A stretch of 64,000 nucleotides of DNA from DAOLCO01 sp964612555. GTDB lineage: Bacteria > Bdellovibrionota_C > UBA2361 > SZUA-149 > DAOLCO01. The position numbers and the translations under genes are program-made. The stretch covers positions 186,001 to 250,000 of the forward strand of contig CAZTBW010000002.1 in assembly GCA_964612555.1 (NCBI GenBank), written 5' to 3'. The first letter of the stretch is position 1. The number at the start of each line of letters is the position of its first letter. Below the pieces are notes generated by a model that saw only the letters and a program-made list of their open reading frames with translations, was not told where the DNA came from and searched no databases. Positions 1 through 7,448 of this stretch are shown here, in pieces.

Positions 1-1
1 T

Positions 2-2224
2 GAGCAAGGTCAGGCAGACTCCTATGAGAGAAGGATACAGGTATGCAAGCGTGCATATGAGATTCTTGTAAATGACGTTGGATTCCCACCTGAAGATATA
101 ATCTTTGACCCAAACATTCTTACCGTAGCAACAGGCATAGAAGCGCATAATAACTATGCAGTAGACTTTTTTGAGACCGCAAAATGGATTAAGGAAAATC
201 TGCCTTACGCCAAGGTAAGTGGTGGGGTGAGTAATGTCTCGTTTTCATTCAGGGGGAATAATCGGGTTCGTGAAGCCATTCATAGTGCGTTTTTGTATCA
301 TGCCATTCGTGCGGGGCTTGATATGGGAATTGTGAATGCGGGGCAGCTTGAAGTGTATGAAGAAGTGCCAAAAGAATTGCTTACTCTTGTGGAGGACGTG
401 CTTCTGAACAGAAGCCCCGACGCCACAGAAAGGTTAATTACGTACGCTGAAGAGAATAAATCAGATGGAAGTGCTGTTTCCAGGGGTCCTGATATGTCCT
501 GGCGCAGTGAGTCAGTTAAGACTCGAATTGCTCATGCACTAAAGAAGGGAATAGTTGAATTTATCGAGGAAGATGCGGAAGAAGCCCGCAAGGAGTATGG
601 TGCTCCGCTTAAGGTGATTGAGGGTCCGCTCATGGACGGGATGAATGAGGTTGGAGATCTCTTTGCTGAAGGGAAAATGTTTTTACCGCAGGTGGTAAAA
701 AGTGCTCGAGTGATGAAAAAAGCGGTTGCCTATCTTACCCCATTTCTGGAAGCTGAAAAACAGGCAGGTGCGAGCTCCAGTTCCGGGAAGGTGCTTCTTG
801 CCACGGTTAAGGGGGATGTTCACGATATTGGTAAAAATATCGTGGGAGTGGTGCTTGCATGTAATAACTTTGAGGTGATTGATCTTGGGGTGATGGTTCC
901 CGCTGATAAAATTCTTGATACTGCCGAGAAAGAAAATGTTTCCATGGTAGGGCTTTCGGGGCTTATCACGCCGTCTCTGGATGAGATGGTTTTTGTTGCA
1001 AGAGAAATGAAACGAAGAGGGATGAAGATCCCGGTTCTTATAGGAGGTGCTACTACTTCAAAACGACACACGGCTGTTAAGATCGCACCTGAGTATGATC
1101 ATGGAGTGATACACGTGCATGATGCTTCACGATCAGTTCCTGTGGCAACGAGTCTTTGTTCTTCTACTGAGAAACCAAAGCTTCTCACTACCATTGATGA
1201 AGAATATCTCAAGATTCGTAAAGAGCATGCAACCCGTGTGAGTACTAAAACTCAAATCAGTATTTCTGAAGCGAGAGAGCGAAGGTGTGTTCTGGATTGG
1301 TCGGAATATGTTCCTCCCAAACCCAGAAAACCCGGAATCAGTGTGTTTGATGATATTCCAATTACTGCACTTGAACCATATATCGATTGGTCGCCATTTT
1401 TCTATTCGTGGGAGCTTAGGGGGAAATTTCCTGAAATTTTTTCATCACCAACATATGGTGAACAGGCAAAAGAATTATATAAAGATGCTCAAAAGTATCT
1501 TGCCGATCTGAAATCCGAAGGGGTTCTCAGAGCTAAGGGTATTGTGGGTTTGTACCGGGCGTATGCACTGGCAGAACAGGATGCGGTGGTGGTAGTAGAT
1601 GATACCGGAAGAGAGACGCAATTTAATTTTCTGCGACAACAGAATGAGCGAAAAGAAGGGGCTTTTAATTATTGTCTTTCAGATTTTATCGCACCTCCTG
1701 AGAGTGGAAAGGAAGATTATCTGGGGTTTTTTGCCGTTACGGGGGGTATTGGGCTGGATGCTATCGTCAGGAAGCATGAAGAGGATCATAATATGTACGG
1801 GAGTATTATGTGCAAGGCACTTGCGGACAGGCTTGCAGAGGCGGGAGCGGAGTATCTTCATGCGCGTGTCAGAAAAGAAATCTGGGGATATGCCGAGGAC
1901 GAATCTCTTTCCAATGAAGAGTTGATTCGTGAAAAATATCAGGGCATTCGTCCGGCTCCGGGATATGCATCGTGTCCGGATCACACTGAGAAGATTGTCA
2001 TATGGGATTTAATGAAAATTAAAGATCAGGTGGGGATATCTCTTACCGAAAGTTGTGCCATGTATCCGGCATCTTCTGTAAGTGGATATTATTTTTCCCA
2101 TCCATCCAGTACCTATTTTAATGTAGGTAAGCTTGGAAAAGACCAGATTGAAGATTACTCAAAGAGAAAACAGGCAGATATTCCCACAACAGAGCGCTGG
2201 TTGTCGTCCTATCTGAATTACTGA
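2..2224 (+). CDS. metH: Methionine synthase, cobalamin-dependent (5' truncated by window edge)
   Basis: The frame is open from base 2, so the gene starts upstream of the window; about 740 residues are visible. Transfers a methyl group from methyltetrahydrofolate to homocysteine through cobalamin in the cytoplasm. What is seen: the end of the pterin-binding barrel (GIEAHNNYAVDFFE near base 140), a four-helix cap region, the cobalamin-binding motif GDVHDIG near base 810-830 whose His ligates cobalt, and the C-terminal reactivation domain with the AdoMet-binding signature RPAPGYASCPDHTEK near 1945-1990. The end of the protein matches full-length MetH, so only the N-terminal part is missing. A GTG at 227 lies inside the pterin domain and is not a believable start. 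No clear terminator follows, only a weak inverted repeat at about 2225-2275. Confidence 0.97.
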   Translation, partial: EQGQADSYERRIQVCKRAYEILVNDVGFPPEDIIFDPNILTVATGIEAHNNYAVDFFETAKWIKENLPYAKVSGGVSNVSFSFRGNNRVREAIHSAFLYHAIRAGLDMGIVNAGQLEVYEEVPKELLTLVEDVLLNRSPDATERLITYAEENKSDGSAVSRGPDMSWRSESVKTRIAHALKKGIVEFIEEDAEEARKEYGAPLKVIEGPLMDGMNEVGDLFAEGKMFLPQVVKSARVMKKAVAYLTPFLEAEKQAGASSSSGKVLLATVKGDVHDIGKNIVGVVLACNNFEVIDLGVMVPADKILDTAEKENVSMVGLSGLITPSLDEMVFVAREMKRRGMKIPVLIGGATTSKRHTAVKIAPEYDHGVIHVHDASRSVPVATSLCSSTEKPKLLTTIDEEYLKIRKEHATRVSTKTQISISEARERRCVLDWSEYVPPKPRKPGISVFDDIPITALEPYIDWSPFFYSWELRGKFPEIFSSPTYGEQAKELYKDAQKYLADLKSEGVLRAKGIVGLYRAYALAEQDAVVVVDDTGRETQFNFLRQQNERKEGAFNYCLSDFIAPPESGKEDYLGFFAVTGGIGLDAIVRKHEEDHNMYGSIMCKALADRLAEAGAEYLHARVRKEIWGYAEDESLSNEELIREKYQGIRPAPGYASCPDHTEKIVIWDLMKIKDQVGISLTESCAMYPASSVSGYYFSHPSSTYFNVGKLGKDQIEDYSKRKQADIPTTERWLSSYLNY

Positions 2225-2302
2225 TTAAGTATAGATAATAAGTGCTTAGGGGTAGGGCGAATAATCAATACTTAAGTATATCCTCAAAATTTACGATAAA
2301 TT

Positions 2303-2316
2303 CTAATACGTATTAG
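2303..2316. promoter_or_regulatory. 14-bp perfect palindrome, possible operator
   Basis: CTAATACGTATTAG is a perfect palindrome lying about 16 bases before the likely start of the small membrane protein gene. It has the size of a dimeric repressor site, but no regulator is known to match it here; the role is inference. Confidence 0.3.
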
Positions 2317-2331
2317 TGTTAATTCTCATTG

Positions 2332-2805
2332 ATGGGTTCTTCTGAGTTTTATATGGAAAAGGGGCATATTTCAGCTTTCAAAAAAATCGAACGAGAGCTT
2401 GAAGAAAAGAAAAAAGCTGAGCAAAGAAGAGTTGCCGCTGAGTTGGAGCGTGAGCGAATACTTCGGTTTGAAAGCGAGCTCAAAAAAAAGAAGAGACGTC
2501 AATCGGTTCTTATATATTGTTCTCTGTGTTTATTTCTTGTGGTTTTGGTCTACGGGATTCACAAATCAAAAGTACAGGCACGTTCTCAGGGTAAAACCGT
2601 TGCTGCCTGGGCTGGGGGAGAAATCAAAAATATGGTGAATGCTGTTATTGAAGAAGAAATAGACTGCTCAAAGCCCGATAATTGGAGACTTGAATATTGT
2701 ACGGAAAAAAGAAAACAAGCCACCGATCAGGAATGGAAAAATATTTCATTCAATAAAAAAGATGGTAAGGACGCTGCATTTTCAGTCAGCAAGCCAAGCA
2801 GATAA
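2332..2805 (+). CDS. Small single-pass membrane protein with charged N-terminal helix, unknown function
   Basis: Not recognised. About 157 residues: a strongly charged Lys/Glu-rich helix of about 55 residues (likely coiled coil), one hydrophobic segment (LIYCSLCLFLVVLVYG, around residue 62-77), then a polar C-terminal part with two cysteines. Topology resembles FtsL/DivIC-like or sporulation-type small bitopic proteins but I see no family signature. The start is uncertain: TTG 2329, ATG 2332 and ATG 2353 are all possible and none has a strong ribosome site. It stands alone between metH and a gene-free stretch. Confidence 0.6.
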   Translation: MGSSEFYMEKGHISAFKKIERELEEKKKAEQRRVAAELERERILRFESELKKKKRRQSVLIYCSLCLFLVVLVYGIHKSKVQARSQGKTVAAWAGGEIKNMVNAVIEEEIDCSKPDNWRLEYCTEKRKQATDQEWKNISFNKKDGKDAAFSVSKPSR

Positions 2806-3438
2806 TGTTCTTCTGGAAAAGAAGAGAGTAGATCATAAAATCCATATTAAAGGGAAAGAAGCAGTGGGAGAGGGGTAAAGCTCATCCGCGAGCACGAGTA
2901 AAAAAGATACCTCCTCTACAACCACTGCCCTTCCCGTAGCTGCCAGACACTGAAAAGAAAAAATTTCTCTCTTCGGGTATATGGCGGAGCAAAAGAGGAT
3001 AGATAAGAATTATGAACTAAGAGTTTATACGATGCCGTACATCCCCCGCTGCGTAATCAGTGCACAGCATCCAAAGTCCAACAATTCTCTCTTCTCCTCT
3101 CTGCTCCTTGATTTAGCTGACGCACCTGGCTGAAAGTCTTCAACAAGTCTAGACTTCCTCATTTCATCAGTCCAGGTACGTCAGGTATATTGTGAAGTGC
3201 GGAAAGTGGGCGTATCAGGGAAGAAACACCGCCCATATAAATCTTTCTCTCCGCACTTCGTAGTAAATATCCTTCCCAGGCAGAAGACCGGTGCACATTC
3301 TGCACTGCACATTCCGACGCTCTACCTGAGAAGGGGTATTTCTACAAAAACCTTAAAAGATCTACTCTCTTATGAATTTAAGGCTGGGATTAATAAACTT
3401 CCTGTTTTGAAAAGTCAATTCAGTTCCCGCTCAAATTC
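2806..3438. other. Gene-free stretch with nested inverted repeats
   Basis: No convincing gene. It holds two long imperfect hairpins: 3117-3129 against 3172-3184 (CTGACGCACCTGG with CCAGGTACGTCAG, one mismatch, with inner complementarity AAGTCT/AGACTT), and 3194-3203 against 3250-3259 (perfect 10 bp, with inner TGGGCG/CGCCCA). These could be part of a structured RNA or degenerate repeat elements. I recognise no RNase P, 6S, tmRNA or SRP RNA signature. A frame at 3197-3463 overlaps gltA and looks like chance. Confidence 0.5.
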
Positions 3439-4737
3439 CTATCTTTTTGAGATCTCTACATAATTTCTTTCGGTTTCACCTGTATATACCTGTCTGGGGC
3501 GTCCGATACGGTTTTTGGGGTCGTTTATCATTTCTCTCCACTGGGCAATCCAGCCGGGAAGTCTTCCGAGGGCAAACATTGCGGTAAAGCCGTTTACCGG
3601 TATCTGAAGCGCTGAATAAATTATCCCACTGTAGAAATCCACGTTCGGATACAGTTTTCTGGAAACAAAGTAATCATCACTTAAGGCAATCTGCTCAAGT
3701 TCAATTGCAAGATCGAGTAGAGGGTCGGAGAGAGGAATTTTTTCAAGAACCTTATGACAGGCTTCCTTTAGAATGCGAGCACGTGGGTCGTAGTTCTTGT
3801 ACACACGGTGACCAAAGCCCATAAGGCGTGCTTTTGTATCTTTTCCGCTTTTTGCACGCTCAACAAACTTTTTTACATTTCCCCCATCTTCAACGATGGC
3901 ATGAAGCATTTCGATTACACTCTGATTTGCTCCCCCGTGGCGGACTCCCCAAAGTGCGGAGATTCCGGCAGAAACACATGCGTACAGATTTGAAAGACTG
4001 CTTCCTACCAGACGTACTGTTGAAGTTGAACAGTTTTGTTCGTGGTCGGCATGTAATATTAAAAGAAGATCAAGAGCGCGAACCACTTCAGGTTCAAGAT
4101 AGTAGTCTTCTGCAGGAGTAGCAAACATCATATGCAGAAAATTTGCGCAATATGAAAGGCTGTTACTTGGATAAATAAAAGGGTGACCAATGGATTTTTT
4201 ATAACTGAATGCAGCCATTGTTGGCAGTTTTGCCATAAGACGAACTATGCCCAGATCCTGACGCGCAACATTCCTTGGGTCATCCCAGTCCTGATAAAAG
4301 GTGGAACATGCAGACACCACAGAAGCAAGAATAGCCATCGGATGAGCATCCCTGGGGAAGCCATCATAGAACCTTTTCATATCTTCATGTATCAATGTGT
4401 GGCGGGTAAGTTTATTAGTGAAGGTTTCGAGTTCTTCTTTTGAAGGAAGGTGTCCATAGATGAGGAGAAAACTTGTCTCAACGAAGGTGGAATGTTCTGC
4501 AAGTTGTTCAATTGGATAACCGCGATATCTCAGAATACCTTTCTCACCATCAATATAGGTGATGGCACTTTGGCAAGCGCCGGTATTTCCATATCCGTCA
4601 TCAAGGGTGATGTACCCTGTCTGTGCCCTCAAAGCGGAAATATCAACCGCTTTCTCATTTTCAGAACCTACAATAATAGGAAGGTCAATTGAACTGCCGT
4701 CAGGAAAACTTAGCTTTGCAGTGTTGGAATCAGACAT
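3439..4737 (-). CDS. gltA: Citrate synthase (type II)
   Basis: Condenses acetyl-CoA and oxaloacetate to citrate, first step of the TCA cycle, cytoplasm. 432 residues, the usual length for the hexameric Gram-negative type with its N-terminal beta domain. Seen: HADHEQNCSTSTVR around residue 229 (first catalytic His), GFGHRVYKNYDPRARIL around 306 (second catalytic His, CoA-binding loop), and the catalytic Asp region VDFYSGI near 365. The ATG is preceded at 8 bases by AGAGG. It diverges from motA across a 232-bp region, and stands as a single gene. Confidence 0.97.
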   Translation of the reverse strand: MSDSNTAKLSFPDGSSIDLPIIVGSENEKAVDISALRAQTGYITLDDGYGNTGACQSAITYIDGEKGILRYRGYPIEQLAEHSTFVETSFLLIYGHLPSKEELETFTNKLTRHTLIHEDMKRFYDGFPRDAHPMAILASVVSACSTFYQDWDDPRNVARQDLGIVRLMAKLPTMAAFSYKKSIGHPFIYPSNSLSYCANFLHMMFATPAEDYYLEPEVVRALDLLLILHADHEQNCSTSTVRLVGSSLSNLYACVSAGISALWGVRHGGANQSVIEMLHAIVEDGGNVKKFVERAKSGKDTKARLMGFGHRVYKNYDPRARILKEACHKVLEKIPLSDPLLDLAIELEQIALSDDYFVSRKLYPNVDFYSGIIYSALQIPVNGFTAMFALGRLPGWIAQWREMINDPKNRIGRPRQVYTGETERNYVEISKR

Positions 4738-4895
4738 AAGTGTGCCTCTATTATGTTAAATATTTTCTTAATCTTAGATACAAATTAACAACGTAAGGTT
4801 TCCAGATTAACAGTAGCACAGGATTGGGAGCTTGATAAAACTCAAATTAAAGTAAATATAAACATAGAAAATTCATGTATAAAAACATGATCAAG

Positions 4896-4923
4896 TAAAG
4901 CTTCTGATCTAATCTGACGATAC
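4896..4923 (+). promoter_or_regulatory. Sigma-28-like promoter for motAB
   Basis: TAAAGCTT, 12 bases, then GACGATAC. The FliA/sigma-28 consensus is TAAAGTTT-N11-GCCGATAA, so the boxes match at 7 of 8 and 6 of 8 with one extra spacer base. The same 12-base spacing occurs before both flagellin genes in this window, which supports the call. Predicted transcription start about 35-40 bases before the motA ATG. Confidence 0.55.
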
Positions 4924-4953
4924 TTACCATGAGACATAGTCATAGCAAGTAAT

Positions 4954-4966
4954 CCAGGGATGAGGA
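4954..4966 (+). promoter_or_regulatory. Possible CsrA site overlapping the motA ribosome site
   Basis: CCAGGGATGAGGA contains CAGGGATG, which matches the core CARGGAUG of the CsrA consensus, and a second GGA in the Shine-Dalgarno sequence GAGGA just before the ATG at 4970. CsrA normally blocks initiation by bridging such GGA pairs. A match this short at a ribosome site can arise by chance; see the flagellin leaders for the stronger case. Confidence 0.4.
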
Positions 4967-4969
4967 TTC

Positions 4970-5830
4970 ATGAATTTCATCGTCAGTTTCATAGTCGTTA
5001 CCGCTTCGGTTTTTGGTGGATATGCCATGGCGCATGGTCCATTCGGAGTGCTTATGCAGCCATCAGAGTTTGTGGTTATTGGTGGTGCCGCACTTGGTGC
5101 GCTTATTGGTTATGCACCCTTTCCCGTGTTTGTAAAAATTTTAAAAAGTATTCCAAAAGTAGCCAAGGGCAGTGGTATAAACAGGGAAACCTATCTTGAG
5201 CTTATGGGGCTTCTTCTGACTATTTTTAATGTGATCAGAAAAGAAGGAGTGTTGGGTATAGAAAAGGATCTGGCAGATCCTCATCACAGTGAGCGCTTTA
5301 ATAAATATCCAAAAATCGCGCATGACCACCACGCAATGGATCTTCTGGTTGGTTCGCTCAGACTTTTTGTTGATGGTGTCGTGAATGCTTTTGATCTTGA
5401 TAAACTCATGGAAACCGAAATCGAAACGCACCATAAGGAAGTTGCGGTTATACCGGCACTTCTGAATAAAGTGGGTGATGCCTTACCGGGTCTGGGAATT
5501 GTTGCCGCGGTTTTGGGTATTATCATAACGATGCAGCACATTGACGGTCCGCCAAGTGAAATCGGTCACCACGTTGCGGCGGCACTTGTAGGAACATTTT
5601 TAGGGATTCTACTCAGCTACGGGTATTTACAGCCGTTAGCCTCCTCAGTGGACATGATGCACCATGAGCAGCATATACTTCTGAACGCAATCAGGTCGGC
5701 AGTCGTGTCTTTTGCCGGAGGGGCTCCGCCTGCGGTTGCGCTTGAGTTTGCCAGAAAATCAATTGAAGGGGATGTTCGTCCGACCGCAGAAGAAATGGAA
5801 GAAATCAACCAGGCAGTTCGTAAAGGATAA
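4970..5830 (+). CDS. motA: Flagellar motor stator protein MotA
   Basis: Proton-channel stator subunit in the inner membrane, works with MotB. 286 residues, usual for the family. Seen: two N-terminal membrane segments, a cytoplasmic domain with charged residues around 90-115, and the hallmark ALPGLGIVAAVLG near 173 with the conserved prolines that couple proton flow to torque, followed by a fourth membrane segment (VAAALVGTFLGILLSYGYL). ATG has GAGGA in front. It is followed after 5 bases by motB, so the two are one operon. Confidence 0.97.
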   Translation: MNFIVSFIVVTASVFGGYAMAHGPFGVLMQPSEFVVIGGAALGALIGYAPFPVFVKILKSIPKVAKGSGINRETYLELMGLLLTIFNVIRKEGVLGIEKDLADPHHSERFNKYPKIAHDHHAMDLLVGSLRLFVDGVVNAFDLDKLMETEIETHHKEVAVIPALLNKVGDALPGLGIVAAVLGIIITMQHIDGPPSEIGHHVAAALVGTFLGILLSYGYLQPLASSVDMMHHEQHILLNAIRSAVVSFAGGAPPAVALEFARKSIEGDVRPTAEEMEEINQAVRKG

Positions 5831-5835
5831 AAGCC

Positions 5836-7107
5836 ATGCCTGAAGGACCAGACGGAAAAACCATCATTATCATTAAAAAGGTCTCTGGACATGGAGGTCA
5901 CCACGGAGGTGCGTGGAAGGTTGCCTATGCGGATTTCGTAACCGCAATGATGGCACTCTTTATGGTTCTCTGGCTGGTAAACTCTGCCGCGGAACCAACA
6001 CGGGAGAGAATCGCAAGTTACTTTAGAAAACCCGGTATTTTTCAAAAAGGTTCGGGTAATCCTCTTGAGATGGGAGGAGGAGGAATCCTTCCGGATGCAT
6101 TTGCTCCTGCCTCTGATGGTAATTCTCAAATTCAGGTTTCAGACAGAATCTACATGGTGGATGCGGCAAGTGGTCGGGTGCGAGAGCTTTATGATGATGG
6201 ACAAGGGAGTAAAGAGAATCGCTATGCTCCGAAAATCCAGGGAGATGATGCCAGAGGTATGACCGAAGAAGAGTTCTTCACCAGAAAAGAAGACTACCTC
6301 AAAGAAACAGATATTGAGCGTACCAAACTGGAGCAATTGAAAACCGAGATTGTCAAGGCAATGGAGCAGGCGGGAGCCACTGATTCGATTGAAGGAGTAC
6401 TTGGAGACGTTGAAATCAAGATTGACCAGAGGGGTCTTGTGATTGAAATCATGGACACTCAAAAAACTTCAATGTTCCATTCAGGTCAGGCGGTAATATT
6501 GGGAGATGCAGAGAAAAAACTTTTTGAAATAGCCAACATCCTCAAAACTGTTCCCAATCCGATTGATATTGAAGGGCATACCGATGCAACGCCTTTCAGG
6601 GGAACTCGTAATTATGATAACTGGAATCTTTCAACTGATCGTGCCAATGCCGCAAGAAGAGTTTTGGAAAAAGCGGGATTTGAAAAAGGGCAGATCGCTC
6701 GGGTAGTGGGATACGCAGCAGAACGCCCCCGTGATATTGAAAATCCTCTTAATCCTTCAAACAGACGCATCACTATTTCCATGCGCTATACTGACCGCGC
6801 AAAATCAGCTCTTGATGGTACTCAGACTTTTGAAACAAATGCTAAAAAGAGAAAAGTAGTGGAAGAGATAACTCAGGAAAAAAACACGGCGACCCAAAGC
6901 GGAACTCCACTTGAGTCAAAAGAATTCATTAAAATAGGTCCTCAACTTCCCGAAGCACCAAAAGAAGCAGTACCGGAAAAAGGTCTTAAAGTTGAAGTAT
7001 CAACCGTAATTCCTGAAGGTGAAGTGTCTCAGGAAAGAAGAATGCCAAGGGAAACTGAAAAGAAAAACCTGATTTTTGATACGCCGTCATCTTTCTTTAA
7101 GAAATAA
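5836..7107 (+). CDS. motB: Flagellar motor stator protein MotB
   Basis: Stator subunit that anchors MotA to peptidoglycan and carries the proton-binding Asp. Seen: one N-terminal membrane segment (YADFVTAMMALFMVLWLV) with the essential Asp at residue 33, a plug/linker region, a long charged linker, and an OmpA/MotB peptidoglycan-binding domain near 225-320 (IEGHTDATPF, NWNLSTDRANAARRVLE). At 423 residues it is longer than E. coli MotB (about 308) owing to an approximately 95-residue low-complexity Lys/Glu/Pro C-terminal tail. Second gene of the motAB operon; ATG preceded by AAAGGA. Confidence 0.96.
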   Translation: MPEGPDGKTIIIIKKVSGHGGHHGGAWKVAYADFVTAMMALFMVLWLVNSAAEPTRERIASYFRKPGIFQKGSGNPLEMGGGGILPDAFAPASDGNSQIQVSDRIYMVDAASGRVRELYDDGQGSKENRYAPKIQGDDARGMTEEEFFTRKEDYLKETDIERTKLEQLKTEIVKAMEQAGATDSIEGVLGDVEIKIDQRGLVIEIMDTQKTSMFHSGQAVILGDAEKKLFEIANILKTVPNPIDIEGHTDATPFRGTRNYDNWNLSTDRANAARRVLEKAGFEKGQIARVVGYAAERPRDIENPLNPSNRRITISMRYTDRAKSALDGTQTFETNAKKRKVVEEITQEKNTATQSGTPLESKEFIKIGPQLPEAPKEAVPEKGLKVEVSTVIPEGEVSQERRMPRETEKKNLIFDTPSSFFKK

Positions 7108-7129
7108 TACTGTCCTCGCACCTTTCCCT

Positions 7130-7156
7130 GTAGGGGCAGCCCTTGCGGCTGCCCGC
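7130..7156. repeat. Small GTAGGGGC-type hairpin repeat, copy 1
   Basis: TGTAGGGGCAGCCCTTGCGG followed by CTGCCCGC; forms a short stem GGCAGCC/GGCTGCC. Relatives occur at about 7337-7362 and 61852-61879. Resembles the short palindromic REP-like repeats scattered in many bacterial genomes. Confidence 0.6.
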
Positions 7157-7186
7157 TAATTCCCCCGATCGTCGCCCTCCACCCCC

Positions 7187-7317
7187 AAAGAAGAGGGGCA
7201 GGGAGTGCCTTTCGTCGAATGGCTCCCTCGAGCTGTATAAGTCAGGTTCGCGTGGTTAATACCTAGGCTCTCAGTCCGCTTGAGTTCTCCGAAAGCCACT
7301 CCCTGCCCCTCTTCTTT
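7187..7317. repeat. Long palindromic element, copy 1 (long-loop type)
   Basis: Left arm 7187-7214 and right arm 7290-7317 are complementary at 27 of 28 positions (arm begins AAAGAAGAGGGGCAGGGAGT). The loop contains AATGGCTCCCTCG and CTCAGTCCGCTTGAG, shared with the other copies, and a stretch TGTATAAGTCAGGTTCGCGT that is shared (with changes) with copy 3. Located between motB and parC. Confidence 0.85.
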
Positions 7318-7336
7318 CCCACGCATTTTTTTGTTC

Positions 7337-7362
7337 CCGTAGGGAGTTTGTCCCTGCCCGCT
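7337..7362. repeat. Small GTAGGG-type hairpin repeat, copy 2
   Basis: CCGTAGGGAGTTTGTCCCTG followed by CCCGCT; stem AGGGA/TCCCT and the shared tail CCTGCCCGC. Flanks the long palindrome on the other side from copy 1. Confidence 0.5.
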
Positions 7363-7448
7363 AAAAATCATTCTTGCGTGAGGTGTCTTGTGCAAACTAT
7401 GTTCTTACCATTATAAGGGGAGCAGTTTTAAGATATGAAGGAGTTTTT

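Larger units (their letters stand above)
4738..4969. other. Divergent gltA/motA intergenic region
   Basis: A+T-rich region that must hold the promoters of both gltA (minus) and motA (plus). On the motA side a sigma-28-like promoter and GGA motifs are visible and are listed separately. A hairpin-capable ATTCATGTATAAAAACATGA lies near 4871-4890. No clear gltA promoter was picked out. Confidence 0.5.
7108..7448. other. Repeat-only intergenic region between motB and parC
   Basis: Holds two small GTAGGG-type hairpin repeats flanking one long palindrome (all listed separately) and then the approach to parC. The open frames across the palindrome on either strand are by-products of its sequence. A GAAGGAG ribosome site for parC lies at 7437-7443. 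Confidence 0.7.

Noticed and set aside
3120..3185. CTGATGA on the minus strand near 3160, resembling a hammerhead ribozyme core
   Set aside because: The required GAAA box and cleavage-site context after a second stem are not in the right places; the hairpin is explained by simple inverted repeats.
3197..3463. 88-codon open frame
   Set aside because: Overlaps the 3' end of gltA, crosses an inverted repeat, has a GTG start without ribosome site and no recognisable protein.
7187..7317. Insertion sequence or MITE with target-site duplication
   Set aside because: No matching short direct repeats were found at the ends of the five copies and no transposase frame is present, so they are listed as palindromic repeats only.
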